64,000 nucleotides of DNA, from the NCBI GenBank assembly GCA_016647705.1, contig JAENRU010000479.1, positions 1 through 64,000 on the forward strand, given 5' to 3'. The stretch comes from Eucommia ulmoides. Its lineage: Eukaryota > Streptophyta > Magnoliopsida > Garryales > Eucommiaceae. Made by a program: the position numbers and the translations under genes. Below, piece by piece: positions 23,790-34,270 of this stretch (positions are counted from its first letter, which is position 1; the number at the start of each line of letters is the position of its first letter). Under the pieces are notes generated by a model that saw only the letters and a program-made list of their open reading frames with translations, ran no database searches and was not told the origin of the DNA.

Positions 23790-24240
23790 GTGCTCTTCCC
23801 ATCAAAATTTACTTAAAACACTCTCCACGATATTTTGTTGACAAAAATACCCTTCCAACACATTATTTTTTGTTGTTTATTTCATTTTCTATTTTCTACT
23901 CTCTTGTTTTTTTATTTTTATTCTATATATTTTTTTTCTTTTAATTTTTTGGTATGGTAATGTAGAAAAGTAAAAAGATCAAAAGTAAAATCTAGAGAAA
24001 AAAATTTAAAAAATAATAAATAAAAAAACCGAGAAATAGGATTTGAAGAAAGAGGACAAAAGCAAAAATAAATAAATAAATAAGGAACAAAAGTAAAAAA
24101 TAGAAAATAGAAAACAAGAGAGAAAGCTAGAGAGTAAAAAATTAAAAAAAAAATGTTATAATGGTATTTTTGTCAACAAAATATGATAAGTGGCGTATTA
24201 TGAATACTATAGAGGTGATTTTGGTATTTGTCGAAATAAC
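23790..24240. mobile_element. MITE with long imperfect inverted arms
   Basis: The left arm includes GATATTTTGTTGACAAAAATA and TTTTCTATTTTCTACTCTC. The right arm carries the complements TATTTTTGTCAACAAAATAT and GAGAGTAAAAAATT plus AGAAAATAGAAAACAAGAG. The arms pair over most of about 200 bp each, with an AT-rich loop near 23940-24050. No ORF is present. The outer ends and target duplication could not be fixed by eye. Confidence 0.6.
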
Positions 24241-24485
24241 AGGGATGTCTCGAGTATAATTTTTTTTTTTTTATTACATCACTTTTCTATCGCCTGCACG
24301 GTCACTTGACTAATTCCAACGATAAAATTGACCAAAATCAGACTATTTGGACCAAATTGGTGAAAAATGTATAAACTTGAAAATTTCAATAAGTAAAATA
24401 TTAAGGGGTAATGTGAGATCGCATCAAAACAATAGGGGTAACAAGTGTAATTTAGTACGCGGGAAAAGTAAAGTTGAATTGAAAT

Positions 24486-24686
24486 TCACCGCGAATATAT
24501 TTCAAACTTAAGTGGCATTCCCACTGTAACTCCATTGTTTGTCAAAGATGGAAGGTGAAGCGACGAATTGCAATGCCGGAGGATGATAATCTTGTTGAAG
24601 GAGGTGAAATCGAACGCCGTCCGATCTGGAATTCGCTGTTTCACCGCAACTTGTTTGCTCGGAACGATCGCCGTCGGTGACACCAT
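24486..24686 (-). pseudogene. Short ORF opening with MVSPTAIVPS, possible first-exon fragment
   Basis: This 66-residue minus-strand ORF begins MVSPTAIVPSKQVAVKQRIPD. The second copy of the triplicated unit encodes a matching start, MESPTAIVPGNPVAVKQRIPD, in the same orientation, while in the third copy the start is replaced by a stop-containing version. Shared peptide starts suggest a real ancestral exon, but I do not recognise it and no further exons were found. On the plus strand the same DNA looks like a gene leader, so its true orientation is uncertain. Confidence 0.3.
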
Positions 24687-25360
24687 CTCTGATTCTTAAA
24701 AGGATTATCGCCTCCGCTAATTTCTGTGAGTTAGGGTTACTGTTTCTCTGTTTATGTGTGTGTGTGTTAATTTTGATGTTATGTGTGGTTGCGGATTACG
24801 GATTTAGCAAACTACGTAATGTTAGGTGAAGCGACGAATTGCAATGCAGGATCTGGAATTCGCTGTTTCACCGCAACTGGATTGCCCGGAACGATCGCCG
24901 TCGGCGACTCCATCTCCGATCCGTAAAAGGATTGTCGCCTCCCATCATTTTTGCGAGTTAGGGTTTCTGTTTCTCTGTGTGTGTGTGTTAATTTTGATGT
25001 TATGTGTGGTTGCGGATTACGGATTTAGCAAACTACGTAATGCTATTGGATTTCGATTTTAGAATCGTGCTGTTCATCGGCTTGATCTGATTACTCGTTT
25101 AAGAAAACTGTTGCGGATTGAATTAGCCGGAACGATCGCCGTCGGCGACTCAATCTCCGATTCTTAACAGGATTCGCTAATTTTTTGTGAGTTAGGGTTT
25201 CCGTCTCTCTAATTTAATTAATTTTGATGTTACGTTTGGTTGCGGATTACGGATTAACCAAACTTCGTACTGTTCTCAGATTTCGATTATAGAATCGTCC
25301 TGTTTTTCGGCTTGATCTGGATACTCGTTTAGGAATACTGTTGTGGATTGAATTAGTGGA
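24550..25360. repeat. Three tandem copies of a 220-240-bp promoter/leader-like unit
   Basis: GGAACGATCGCCGTCGG occurs at 24661, 24888 and 25129, and each is followed by a GAGTTAGGGTTNCNGT block, a TTAATTTTGATGTTA block (24767, 24988, 25217) and GTTGCGGATTACGGATT. Copies 1 and 2 also share AGCGACGAATTGCAATGC and GAATTCGCTGTTTCACC. Copies 2 and 3 share CGGCTTGATCTG and TACTCGTTTA. The TTAGGGTTTC-rich composition is typical of plant leader and first-intron sequence. Confidence 0.8.
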
Positions 25361-25364
25361 GAGG

Positions 25365-27270
25365 GGGCGTTCTTCATCTGAAATTTCGACTGAATTTGTT
25401 GGCGGGTGGGGAAACCGTTGAATTGAATTTTCAAAAGTTGAAATTAAGAGTCGGTACTGTAAGTCCTGTGTTTTCATATATGACCTAAATTCAGCTTCTT
25501 TTGTTTTTTCTTCCTTAGAATAAATTTTAGTGATAATTGGTCAATACTCTCATAATCTAATTAATAATTTATTTTATTTTAATTTTAAGTTGACTATAAA
25601 TCACGTAATTATGTTTTACGTTGTGTTTTAATCTCATGGTTAATTTTTTCTTATATCTCCAATCAAGTGTTACCAATTAAGGTTTATATTGTCGACTACT
25701 GGCGTCACCCTCCATCGCCTGCCGTCGGATCTTAGGTATTCGGTCGCTTTAAAAGTATATTTTTAATTACAATCTAGTATATTTTCTAGTTACATTTATC
25801 ATCATTGTCCGGTGACTGACAATCCTAAAATTAGTTGAACGTGGCTAAAAAATATATTAAAAAAAAATGTTACAAAAAAATTAGTTAATGTAACTAAATA
25901 ATATCTGGTGATTGGGGAAAGGCGGTCGGCAGTGACCGGAATTTGGTGGCTAGCGGTGGGGTAGTAGTTGGTGATGCAACCCAAATTTGAATCCTAGTGT
26001 TTCTATGAAAACTAATATATGAGATTAAAAATGAAGTGTTTATTTGGTTTTGGAGTTTTTATTAATTGGCATCATTATTAGGATTTTTTACCGAATATCC
26101 TTAAATTTTGAAGATAACATTATTCGTATTTTGAAAATCAACTATTGGCTATTGCACTATTTCTTTTTTCTTTTAATTAAAATTAAATTATCAAAACTCC
26201 ATCACTCAATATTAAGATCTTAATATTTGATATTAAATAATAGATCTTTAATAATTTGAGTTAAAATAAAGAAGTAAAGAAGTGTAATAGTTGATTCGGG
26301 GAGTGTTACTACCAAAAATTTAACTTGTTTAGTTACATTTGAGGTGTCTTTGAAAATCAGAATAATATGATAATGAGGTTGTTGTGACTTCTCATTATGG
26401 GTTCTATATAACTTTGATTTGGGTCGGCAAAATGTTGGGAAAATGATATTTTTGTTCTTTCAATCTTGAGGTGGGTGTTAAAGTAGTCCACGATGTTTAG
26501 CATTTCACACCTTTGGTCTCTAAACTATTAAATTGATTTTAATGTGGTCTAAAATTCATATTTTACCCTTAAAATTAATTTCACATATTTTCCTATGTAT
26601 TTTTTATTTTACATTTTCCTCCCTCTTCTATCAATCCTTCTTCTCCGGCAAAAACCACCGCCAGCGCAGCCATTGATGATGGCTCCGACAATTCTCTCTC
26701 TCTATCTCTCTAGCTGGGGAAAAAAAAATAAGACATTAAAAAGAGTGAAATTACACTTACAAAACCCCACCCTTAACCCCTTCACCCTGCAACTTTCGGT
26801 GCCACCATACCTCCTCCTCCCCCACTACAACTGTTGGCCATATCTGCCCCCCCCCCTCCCCCCCTCTTCTTCTTCTAAAACATAATACATTAGAAAATGC
26901 AAATTGAAACAATGGCGAACGTTCAGAATGTGAGCAAAATTTTAGGGACCATTGAAATAAATTTAATAATCTCATAAAAAGTATAACACAATTACTAATA
27001 TTTAAACATACTTACATGTCGCTTATACATAAGTATAACCATCCATACATACTTACAAATTTACATGCTTGTGGAAACATAGTACAAATCTTGAGTTGAT
27101 TAAATACAAGTATATTATATATACATAGTAACAACATTGTTATATGAAATTTACAATGAATTCTCAGTCAAAGTAACCAGTTTATGTCATGATTTTGCCA
27201 CAGTGTAAACATATTTACAAGTTTCTTATAGGAAGCTATAACAATGTTATATATATATATATATATATAT
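25365..27270. other. Spacer, no gene seen
   Basis: No supported gene. Short ORFs at 26595-26885 are proline-rich low-complexity sequence over a C-run (26846-26864). A (TA)n run lies at 27247-27270. Confidence 0.55.
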
Positions 27271-27273
27271 GCA

Positions 27274-27795
27274 GGCAAAAAATATATTTTTGATGCGTAA
27301 AAGTATGGAATGAGTGTGGATGTGAATTTTGAGGTTTGTCAAATTGCATATTTGATCCCTTGAGTTTCATATTAATTTCAATCCCGAAAAATTTAAAAAA
27401 TTATTGACGATTTTGGACGGAATATGAATTATGTTCAACACTAAACCTTCTAATTGGAGGATTTTTAATCATTTCATCACTCTAGTAAATGTATGATGTT
27501 TTTTTTCTAAAAACGATTCAAAGTTCTTTATCTTATTTTTTAGATGAATTATTGTTAGAAAAATATTAGGGAAAACATTTTAGACTTAACAGAGCAATTA
27601 AAAGAAGAAATATCACTATTAGAAGAAGGTCATGCGCTAAGCAAAACTCATTTTTAATCCAAAATTAGTAACGCTTTTAATTTTACGAGATTAAAATAAA
27701 TATAAAATTTGAAAGACCAAATGTGCAATTTGATAAACTTCAGGATCTATATAAACACTCACGCCATGCTTTAGGGACAAAAATATTATTTTCCC
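27274..27795. mobile_element. Long-inverted-repeat MITE, family A copy 1
   Basis: The right end, read on the minus strand, begins GGGAAAATAATATTTTTGTC, then CATGG.GTGAGTG, TCAAATTGCACATTTGGTC, TTTATTTTAATCTCG and ATGACCTTCTTCTAAT. The left arm on the plus strand has the matching series AAATATATTTTTGATGCG, TCAAATTGCATATTTGATC, TTAATTTCAATCCCG and CTAAACCTTCTAATTGGAGG. The arms are roughly 250 bp with almost no loop. No coding capacity. Confidence 0.7.
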
Positions 27796-27963
27796 AAATT
27801 TGCAAATGTTTAGTTTTCATTATGAAATTAAATTTGCTGAAAATTAGATTTTTTGGTGAGCTAGTTTAGGACTAATGCCATTCTTTTATTGGAAGGTGGA
27901 GATGTAAGTTCCATTTTATTTGTTTATTTATTGCATCATTTGAATATTTTTTTTATAAGTTAT

Positions 27964-28399
27964 TGTTGAATTTCAAATCGCTTGTGTTACCTCATCCTGA
28001 GCTATATATAAAGTCTAGGGTAATCGTTGTCTTTCAAGGTATCTTTCGAGAGTGATAGAGTGAGTTAAGCCTATTGGATTCGTATATGGTATCAGAGTCA
28101 CATTTTGTCTGATGTTGGGCGTGTTGAATCCCACCTCAATGTTGGTCCCCCGATATTTGTTCGTAATGGTTTGACAAAGTCTACCGCGCTCGTGAAGGGA
28201 CATGTTGAATCCCACATGGATGTTGACTTTTTTTTATATTTATTCACTGTAGTTTGGCAAAATTCACTCTATGCTTGAGGAAAAGTGTTAAATTTCACAT
28301 CGCTTGTGTTATCCAATCTTAAACTATATATAAAACATAGGACAATCTTCCGTTTCCAAAGTGTTTGTTGAAAGTGAGTTGGGGCCATTGGTTCCTACA
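27964..28399 (+). mobile_element. TRIM retrotransposon with 0.12-kb LTRs and tRNA-Met primer site
   Basis: The 5' LTR (27964-28086) starts TGTTGAATTTCAAATCGCTT and the 3' LTR (28286-28399) starts TGTTAAATTTCACATCGCTT. Both contain a CTATATATAAA TATA-like box and a GAGTGAGTT- or GTGAGTTGGG-type end. TGGTATCAGAG, the initiator-Met tRNA primer-binding site, begins at 28087, directly after the 5' LTR. A purine tract, TTGAGGAAAAG, precedes the 3' LTR. The 5-bp flanks GTTAT (27959-27963) and GTTAC (28400-28404) are a target duplication with one difference. The 199-bp interior has no gene and contains two more TGTTGAATCCCAC partial LTR starts. Confidence 0.85.
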
Positions 28400-28845
28400 G
28401 TTACTAGTTGGCATTTGGGTAGTATTTTTGTTGTTTTTGTTCTCATTAAACTTTGGACAAGATACACGAGAACAGAAACAAAAAACAATTAAATGTGTTT
28501 AAATTCTGTGTTCTATGATTTCTGTTTCTGTTTCTTGTTCCTAAGAACTGAGAAAAAACGTATTGTTTCGCTCCCAAATATTAAGATTAATTTATTTTTG
28601 CTCATTAACACAGTGAAGAGCATGTGAATATTGGAACTTGGAAGAAAGGTGCCAAGGTGAGTTGCTTCGTATGTTCAGAATCTTTAATAATAAAATAATA
28701 CATTATTATATTTTTTTAATTTATCAAGAAAAATCTACACCATAAAATTAATATATATATATATATTATATTATCTCATTTTTATCTTGATTTTTTTTTT
28801 CTTCAAAATTCTCATTATCTCTTATTCACTTTTTTTTTTTATAGA

Positions 28846-29320
28846 GAAAATTATATTTTTATTCTCTAAAATATGGAGTGGGTATCTATATGAATTCTGC
28901 GTTTTGTCAAATTACACATTTGATTTCTCGAGTTTCATATTTATTTCAATCACACAAAATTAAAAATTATTTTAATAATTTTAGAAGAAAAATGAATTTT
29001 GTTCGCCTTCTAATTGGGATGTTTTTGTCATTTTATCACTTCACTTAATCTAATACATTTTATTCAACTTTTGTTTTAACGATGATTATTTTGAAAAACG
29101 AGAGAAAAAAACATGAATCGTTGTTAGGATTTTTTTTTTTTAAGTTTAGTGGATTGATAAAATAACGAGAATATATTCCCGTTAGAAAGTCACGTGTTGA
29201 GAATACCTTAATTTTGGGTTAAAATCATTAATAATGTTTTTTAGTTTATAGAATTAAAATAAATTTAGACTTAGAGAGATCAAAGTGGTGTATATATAGA
29301 AGCTCCATATTTATTTTTTT
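28846..29320. mobile_element. Long-inverted-repeat MITE, family A copy 2
   Basis: The left arm reads GAGAAAATTATATTTTTATTC, TCAAATTACACATTTGATT, TTTATTTCAATCACAC and GCCTTCTAATTGGGATGTTT. The right arm, reverse-complemented, carries CACTTTGATCTCTC, TTTATTTTAATTC and ACTTTCTAACGGGAATAT. The structure matches the copy at 27274-27795. Ends are approximate. Confidence 0.6.
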
Positions 29321-29477
29321 ATTTTCTAGAAAACAATGAGCACTTTAGCTAAATATATAATAGAGGTGGATGTTTAAAATAAAATAAATAAGGGTAACAA
29401 TGAAGAAGACGTCCAATTTGACACAATGTTCAAAGTTTTATGAACTTGATTGAATAAATTTGAAACTTGATGGACAA

Positions 29478-29556
29478 ATTTAAGATAAAGTTGTGTACAT
29501 CTGATTATTCCCAAATCTTGTAATAACATGAGTCATCGTATACTAGGTTGTTTTTT
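29478..29556 (+). mobile_element. Au-type SINE, 3' fragment
   Basis: TAAAGTTGTGTACATCTGAT, CCAAATCTTGTAATAACATG and ATACTAGGTTGTTTTTT follow the order of the Au SINE 3' half (TGCGTACA, CCAGA.C, GTGCACTGGGT...TTTT). It sits immediately upstream of a fuller copy in the same orientation. Confidence 0.6.
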
Positions 29557-29722
29557 AAGGATAAGTCTTGGTACAACGGTAAGATTGTTCTATTGTGACC
29601 TGAAGATTTTGGGTTCAAATCTTAAAAACAATCTCTCTGTATATAGGAATAAGATTGCGTACATTTGATCTGCCTCAGATCCTGCAATGGAAGAAAGCTT
29701 TCGTGCACTGGGTTATCTTTAT
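29557..29722 (+). mobile_element. Au-type tRNA-derived SINE
   Basis: GGATAAGTCTTGGTACAACG, GTAAGATTGTTC, ATTGTGACCTGAAG, GGGTTCAAATCTT (B-box) and AAACAATCTCT are followed by AATAAGATTGCGTACA, CTCAGATCCTGCAATGG, CTTTCGTGCACTGGGTT and a T-rich end. This is the order of the widespread Au SINE of flowering plants. The copy is nearly full length and moderately mutated. I compared with the family consensus from memory, not by alignment. Confidence 0.85.
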
Positions 29723-29956
29723 GGAGGAATTTAATAGTATTTTAAAACCAAGAGTGGTAATGGTGTATTTTAATTTGTGTTTTTGTGCATTGCTCTTCCA
29801 AACATGTTTGGTAAGCAGTACTTCATCCCTACTAACTTTTGGAGCTACATTATAAGAATTAAAGAACATGAAAGCAAGGCAGAAAGGCCCCAACATCCAC
29901 ATGTTTCTTGGCTTTTACCTTAAAGTTCCACATGTTCACCAATACTAGAGTGTCTT

Positions 29957-29993
<37 letters not shown>

Positions 29994-30007
29994 TGGTGCT
30001 TGTGTAT

Positions 30008-30320
30008 TGCTATGATATGAGAAATTATATTTTTGTCCCTAAATTATGGGGTGTGTTTATATGGGCTCGAAAATTTGTCAAATTTTAAATTTAAATCTTC
30101 AAGTTTACATTTGTTTTAATCCTGCAAAATTTAAAAAGATGTACTCAGCACTTGGTTGTCTTGTAGTGAAATTTTTGTTATTTTATCGCTCCACGAAAAT
30201 TAACATGTTTTTCTATAACAACGTGACAATGAGAAATCTAAATTGTTTTTTTCTACTACTTTGTCTAATTATTATTTTAATTCCTTTAATTTCAAAAAAT
30301 TACGCTTTTTTACTATTTTT
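30008..30320. repeat. Family A MITE, one arm (copy 3)
   Basis: GAGAAATTATATTTTTGTCC, TATGGGGTGTGTTTATATGG, TGTTTTAATCCTGCAAAATT and TTATTTTATCGCTCCACG match the left arm of family A (27274, 28846, 44398). The right arm was not recognised, probably because another element sits in it. Confidence 0.55.
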
Positions 30321-30321
30321 A

Positions 30322-30606
30322 TTTTGAATAAAGTGAAATCATTTTTTTTTGTTTAAATTAACAAAATATTATAAAAAATGGATGGAGTTAATTTTTCATC
30401 AATTTTTGAAAGAAATAGACGAAATTGTTCATTTATCTTTAATTTTTTTTTTTTTATCATAAATGTTTTATAAAATTAAAATAAATAGACAAATTCATCT
30501 ACTTCATCTAAAAATTAGATGAAAATTTTAATTCCATCCATTTTTTTTTTATAATATTTCATTAATTTAAACGAAAAAAAAAAAAAATTCACTTTATTCA
30601 AATCAG
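30322..30606. mobile_element. Small MITE with about 100-bp inverted arms
   Basis: The left arm carries TTTTGAATAAAGTGAA, GTTTAAATTAACAAAATATT and AAAAATGGATGGAGTTAA. The right arm carries the complements TTAATTCCATCCATTTTTTT, AATATTTCATTAATTTAAAC and TTCACTTTATTCAAA. The loop is about 80 bp. It is nested next to, or inside, the family A arm. Confidence 0.75.
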
Positions 30607-31019
30607 AAGTAAAATATAGTTTTTTGAAGTGGAGAGAGTAAAGCGATAATCGGAGAGGGGATAAAATGCAATTTACCCTTCAAAATACTAAAGACTTGAT
30701 TGAATAAAATTAAAATATTAGGGGTTAATTCAATACTAACCTCAAACTATAACCAACAAGTGTAATTAATTCCAACAAGTGGATGCTTATATGACCAAAA
30801 AAATCCAAAAAGGGAGACATTTCAAGATATCCATAATGCATCAAAGTGGTACTGTATCCACAAGAATCTTCTCTCACATTTAGTCACCCCACACCCCCTA
30901 CCCTGCTGGATGGGACCCTCATGGCATCTCAAATGCCCATCAAAATCAATCCCAAATTCTATCATGGAGAAAATTACACTTTCCACCTCCAAACTTTTAC
31001 ATTATTCTTAGAGGTTTTT

Positions 31020-31270
31020 GCACCTTGTACCCCTAAAATTTTGGTGAAATTATAAGTTAGCGCTTATATTTTTAATCTGAACACATTAAATCATGAGGTA
31101 TTCAAATTGTGTTAAATTAGTCCAAATGCGTAATTCTGTCATTTTTTATGATAGAATTTATCCATCAATCCCACGTGGGTGATTCCATGTTTGACACGTG
31201 ACTGATTTTTATCATAAAAAATAATGGAATGACTGGCTTGACACAATTTGGATTAATTGTCTTTTAGATC
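31020..31270. repeat. Dispersed repeat, relative of 2105-2355
   Basis: It shares AAATTGTGTTAA, GTAATTCTGTCATTTTTTAT, GTTTGACACGTGACTGAT and CAATTTGGATTAATT with the repeat near the window start. Internal complementarity (GTAATTCTGTCATTTTTTATGA against TCATAAAAAATAATGGAAT) makes it hairpin-like. Confidence 0.5.
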
Positions 31271-31640
31271 CGTGTACTTTGATATAGTTTTGTTTTGTCT
31301 AATCTACACTTTATCCCCCATCTACTTGTAATAACTTGGAAGTTTTTTATTTTTTTTTGTTCAACTTACCCGAATATGTTAAAAAATGAGTGAAAATAAA
31401 ATTTTCATCTAAATTTTATATGAAATGCATAAAATTACTCTTTATTTTAATTTTTATTTTAGTTTAAAAAAATAGAAGTAGAGAGAGAAACTATTATTTT
31501 TCTCCTTTATTATATTTAAATATCAAAATCTAAATTACGAAAAATAAAAGTAATGGTTTTTTTAAGTAGAGGGGTTAAAATAAAACTAAACCAAAATACA
31601 ACAGAGCAAAAAGCAATTAACTATCGAGATTATCTTTGAC
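31255..31640. repeat. Inverted-repeat element, diverged
   Basis: The left end reads TTAATTGTCTTTTAGATC, ATAGTTTTGTTTTGTC and CCCCCATCTACTT. The right end, reverse-complemented, reads TTAATTGCTTTTTGCTCTG, GGTTTAGTTTTATTTT and CCCCTCTACTT. This looks like a MITE with roughly 80-bp arms. No gene is seen. Confidence 0.45.
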
Positions 31641-31954
31641 AAAACTTATTAATTTGGGGTCTAATATACTCCAATTAAAAGTTTAAAATAAAAAATAACA
31701 CATCAAAATTTAAAGGGTAAAAAATGCAATTTAGCATTTTTATATTGTATAAATTCTTAGTGAATAATATGACAAGGGGAAAAAAACACATTGGGATTAG
31801 TTGTTGATTAGTGTTTGTACCTTGCTTTGTGTTTTCACTTTGCTCTTTTGGCAACCCATTTGGGATGAAAATTTGGTTTCCGTTGTCAGATATTTTGAGA
31901 ATAGAAATTGGTTTGGCAATGATAATTGTTTTGAAATTGTATTTTTTAAGACAT

Positions 31955-32971
31955 GTTTGGTGTAGGGGTGTTCATTGATTCGCCAGATCCGACCCACCCA
32001 CCAGATTTGCCTACACCGCATCTGTTTTCTGTAAAAAAAATAAAAAAATTACAATTCGGGTGAAATAAGCATTTTTTTCCTGGGTCAAATAATGGGTATC
32101 TTCAACAAATAACCATATAAATCTGATTGTCCCAAATATGGCTTAAATACAATTTTTTTAGGGTTTCTTGATCTGTTCACTGACTTCATTTCGTTCATTC
32201 AATCCAGAGTTCTCCTCTTGCTTCGTCTTCTTCCCTCCTTCGCTTCGTCTTCTACGCTAGGATCTCATTTATTGTTCTTTGATTTCTTCTCAAAATCCCA
32301 ATTCATTCTAAATTCCCAATAAGTTTTTGATTTCTTTGATTCCCATCCACCGTTCCCTTTCCCCATCTGAAAATACCTATAAATTTTCAATCTACTTATT
32401 TAAATCATCCAGAATCCTAGATCTAGTAGTAGTACTCATTCATGAGAATCCAAATTATCTAAATTGTATACATGATGAGAATCCAAATTATCTATAAGGA
32501 TGTGACGATGGTGAGTGAAGATAAGAATCCAAATTATCTACATCATATCCAAAAATTTTGTTCTAACTTTCTTTCTTAGTTTATGTTTCTGTTCGAACTT
32601 TAAATCATTAGTGTTTTTGTTTCTGTTCTAATTTGTAGTTTGATTATTGTTTTTGTTTCTCTTCTAATTTCTAAGATTAGTGTTTCTGTCTGTTCTAGCA
32701 ACATTAGTGCTTTTGTTTCTATTGAATCTGTTATGTTTTGAGCTTTTGTTGATCTCATAGCAATGATTTGTCTGTTGTTGAAGGTTTTATCAACTTGACT
32801 GGCTCGATCCGAATCTAACTGGCTGGATCCAATAGCACCCGAAAGAAGTTGGATTTCCTTGTTGAACGGTCGGAAATGGGTCTACAAAATCTTGGCCCAA
32901 TAAATTCGGGTTGGGTCTCTGATCCAGTCCAAAGAAGGCAACCCGATCCAATGAACACCCCTAGTTTGGTG
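31955..32971. mobile_element. Non-autonomous hAT element, perfect 15-bp TIRs and 8-bp target duplication
   Basis: The element spans 31963-32963 (1001 bp). It opens TAGGGGTGTTCATTG and closes CAATGAACACCCCTA, a perfect 15-bp inverted repeat. GTTTGGTG lies on both sides (31955-31962 and 32964-32971), the 8-bp target duplication expected of hAT elements. Subterminal GATCCGA/CGGATC motifs lie inside both ends. The interior has no transposase. Its 32160-32420 part (TTCGTCTTCTTCCC, TCAAAATCCCAATTC) resembles a gene leader and may be captured host sequence. The insertion splits a GTTTGG-type repeat. Confidence 0.9.
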
Positions 32972-32974
32972 TGT

Positions 32975-34270
32975 ATATTTGTACATTAATTAATTTTTCC
33001 CCATTATGTTCCTATTTATTTAAAAAAAATTAATGAAGTTAGTTTTTTTTTTCCATTATTTTTTACAACCAAACACACCCTACATATATATAAGAAACTA
33101 GAAGTATTTCAATAAGCAAAAAGTTTTTTTTTTTGTTTTTTTTTTTTCTCGCAAATATTTGATCTACTAGTCTTTTCATGAGCTAGCCATCACCACATTT
33201 ATTCTTGGTTAATGTCACTTTGCTCCATGTAGTTTAAACAAATTAGAGTTATGAGTTATACTCATGTGGTATTGAAAAAAGTATTGACTTCTCTATAGAA
33301 TAAAGTATAACCATTATATTTTCTGTTCAAATTAATGATTAAATCATAAAAAATTAAAATTAATAAATTATTTAATATTAATTAATTGATATTTATACCC
33401 CAAATCTAGTCAGGTTGGATCGGTTGACACTATAACTAAAACTACATATTAGAACAATAATTTTACAGAGAATTTGTAAATAATATCCTTTTAAATTCTT
33501 ATTGAAACACTTAATCATAATGTCTTTATAACATTTATTTGATAAGACACGATTTAAAAAACATATAATAAAAAATAAAAAATAATCCTAATAAATATAA
33601 ACCAATGCGACAAAATAATTGTCTATAAGTTATTGGAACAACCTTTTATGGAACACTTTTTAATTAATCGGGACAATATTTTAAGGAACATTTTTTAATT
33701 ATCTCAATATTTAATGTTTTCTAAAATTGTAAATATTAGGACAAATTTAGTATCCTTAAAAGTGAATTTTGTTGTAGTGATCAATAAGGAGAAATTTGTC
33801 ATTTCACAATATTCAATTAATTATTTAACTATTACACTTAAATCTGAACCACAGATGTAAGTGATGACAATAACACGTCAAACCAAAGGGAGACAAAGTG
33901 CCATTAACCCATTATTCGAGAGAGAGAGGAGCAAATTGAAACCATATTTAGCTTGAAGCCACAAATAAAAAGGTGAGCTTCAAACAAGTCCATATGCATA
34001 TCAAAGTGTCTTTAACTTACATGTTGAGAAGGACAACCACTTAAACCTAATTACACAAAACATAGAATAATAATTGTAAGAAAATAATTAAAAGTTAGGT
34101 TTTAAACTTTAAAAATCATCAAAACTAAGATCAAGACTCTCTTATGAACACAAGAACATGAATATATATATATATATATATATATAACACAAACTCACAG
34201 TAAAAAAAATAAAGAAAAAACTGACCTATATACAATTCATTTGTCCATGAATTTTCCTTCATTTCTTCCA
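32975..34270. other. Spacer 3' of the Dof gene, no gene seen
   Basis: AT-rich sequence with poly-T runs (33126-33149) and a (TA)n run at 34162-34186. It contains the 3' untranslated region of the Dof gene, whose exact end is not identifiable. Confidence 0.55.

Noticed and set aside
28087..28097. TGGTATCAGAG as a possible tRNA gene fragment
   Set aside because: It is only the primer-binding site of the TRIM. No cloverleaf or complete A and B boxes are present around it.
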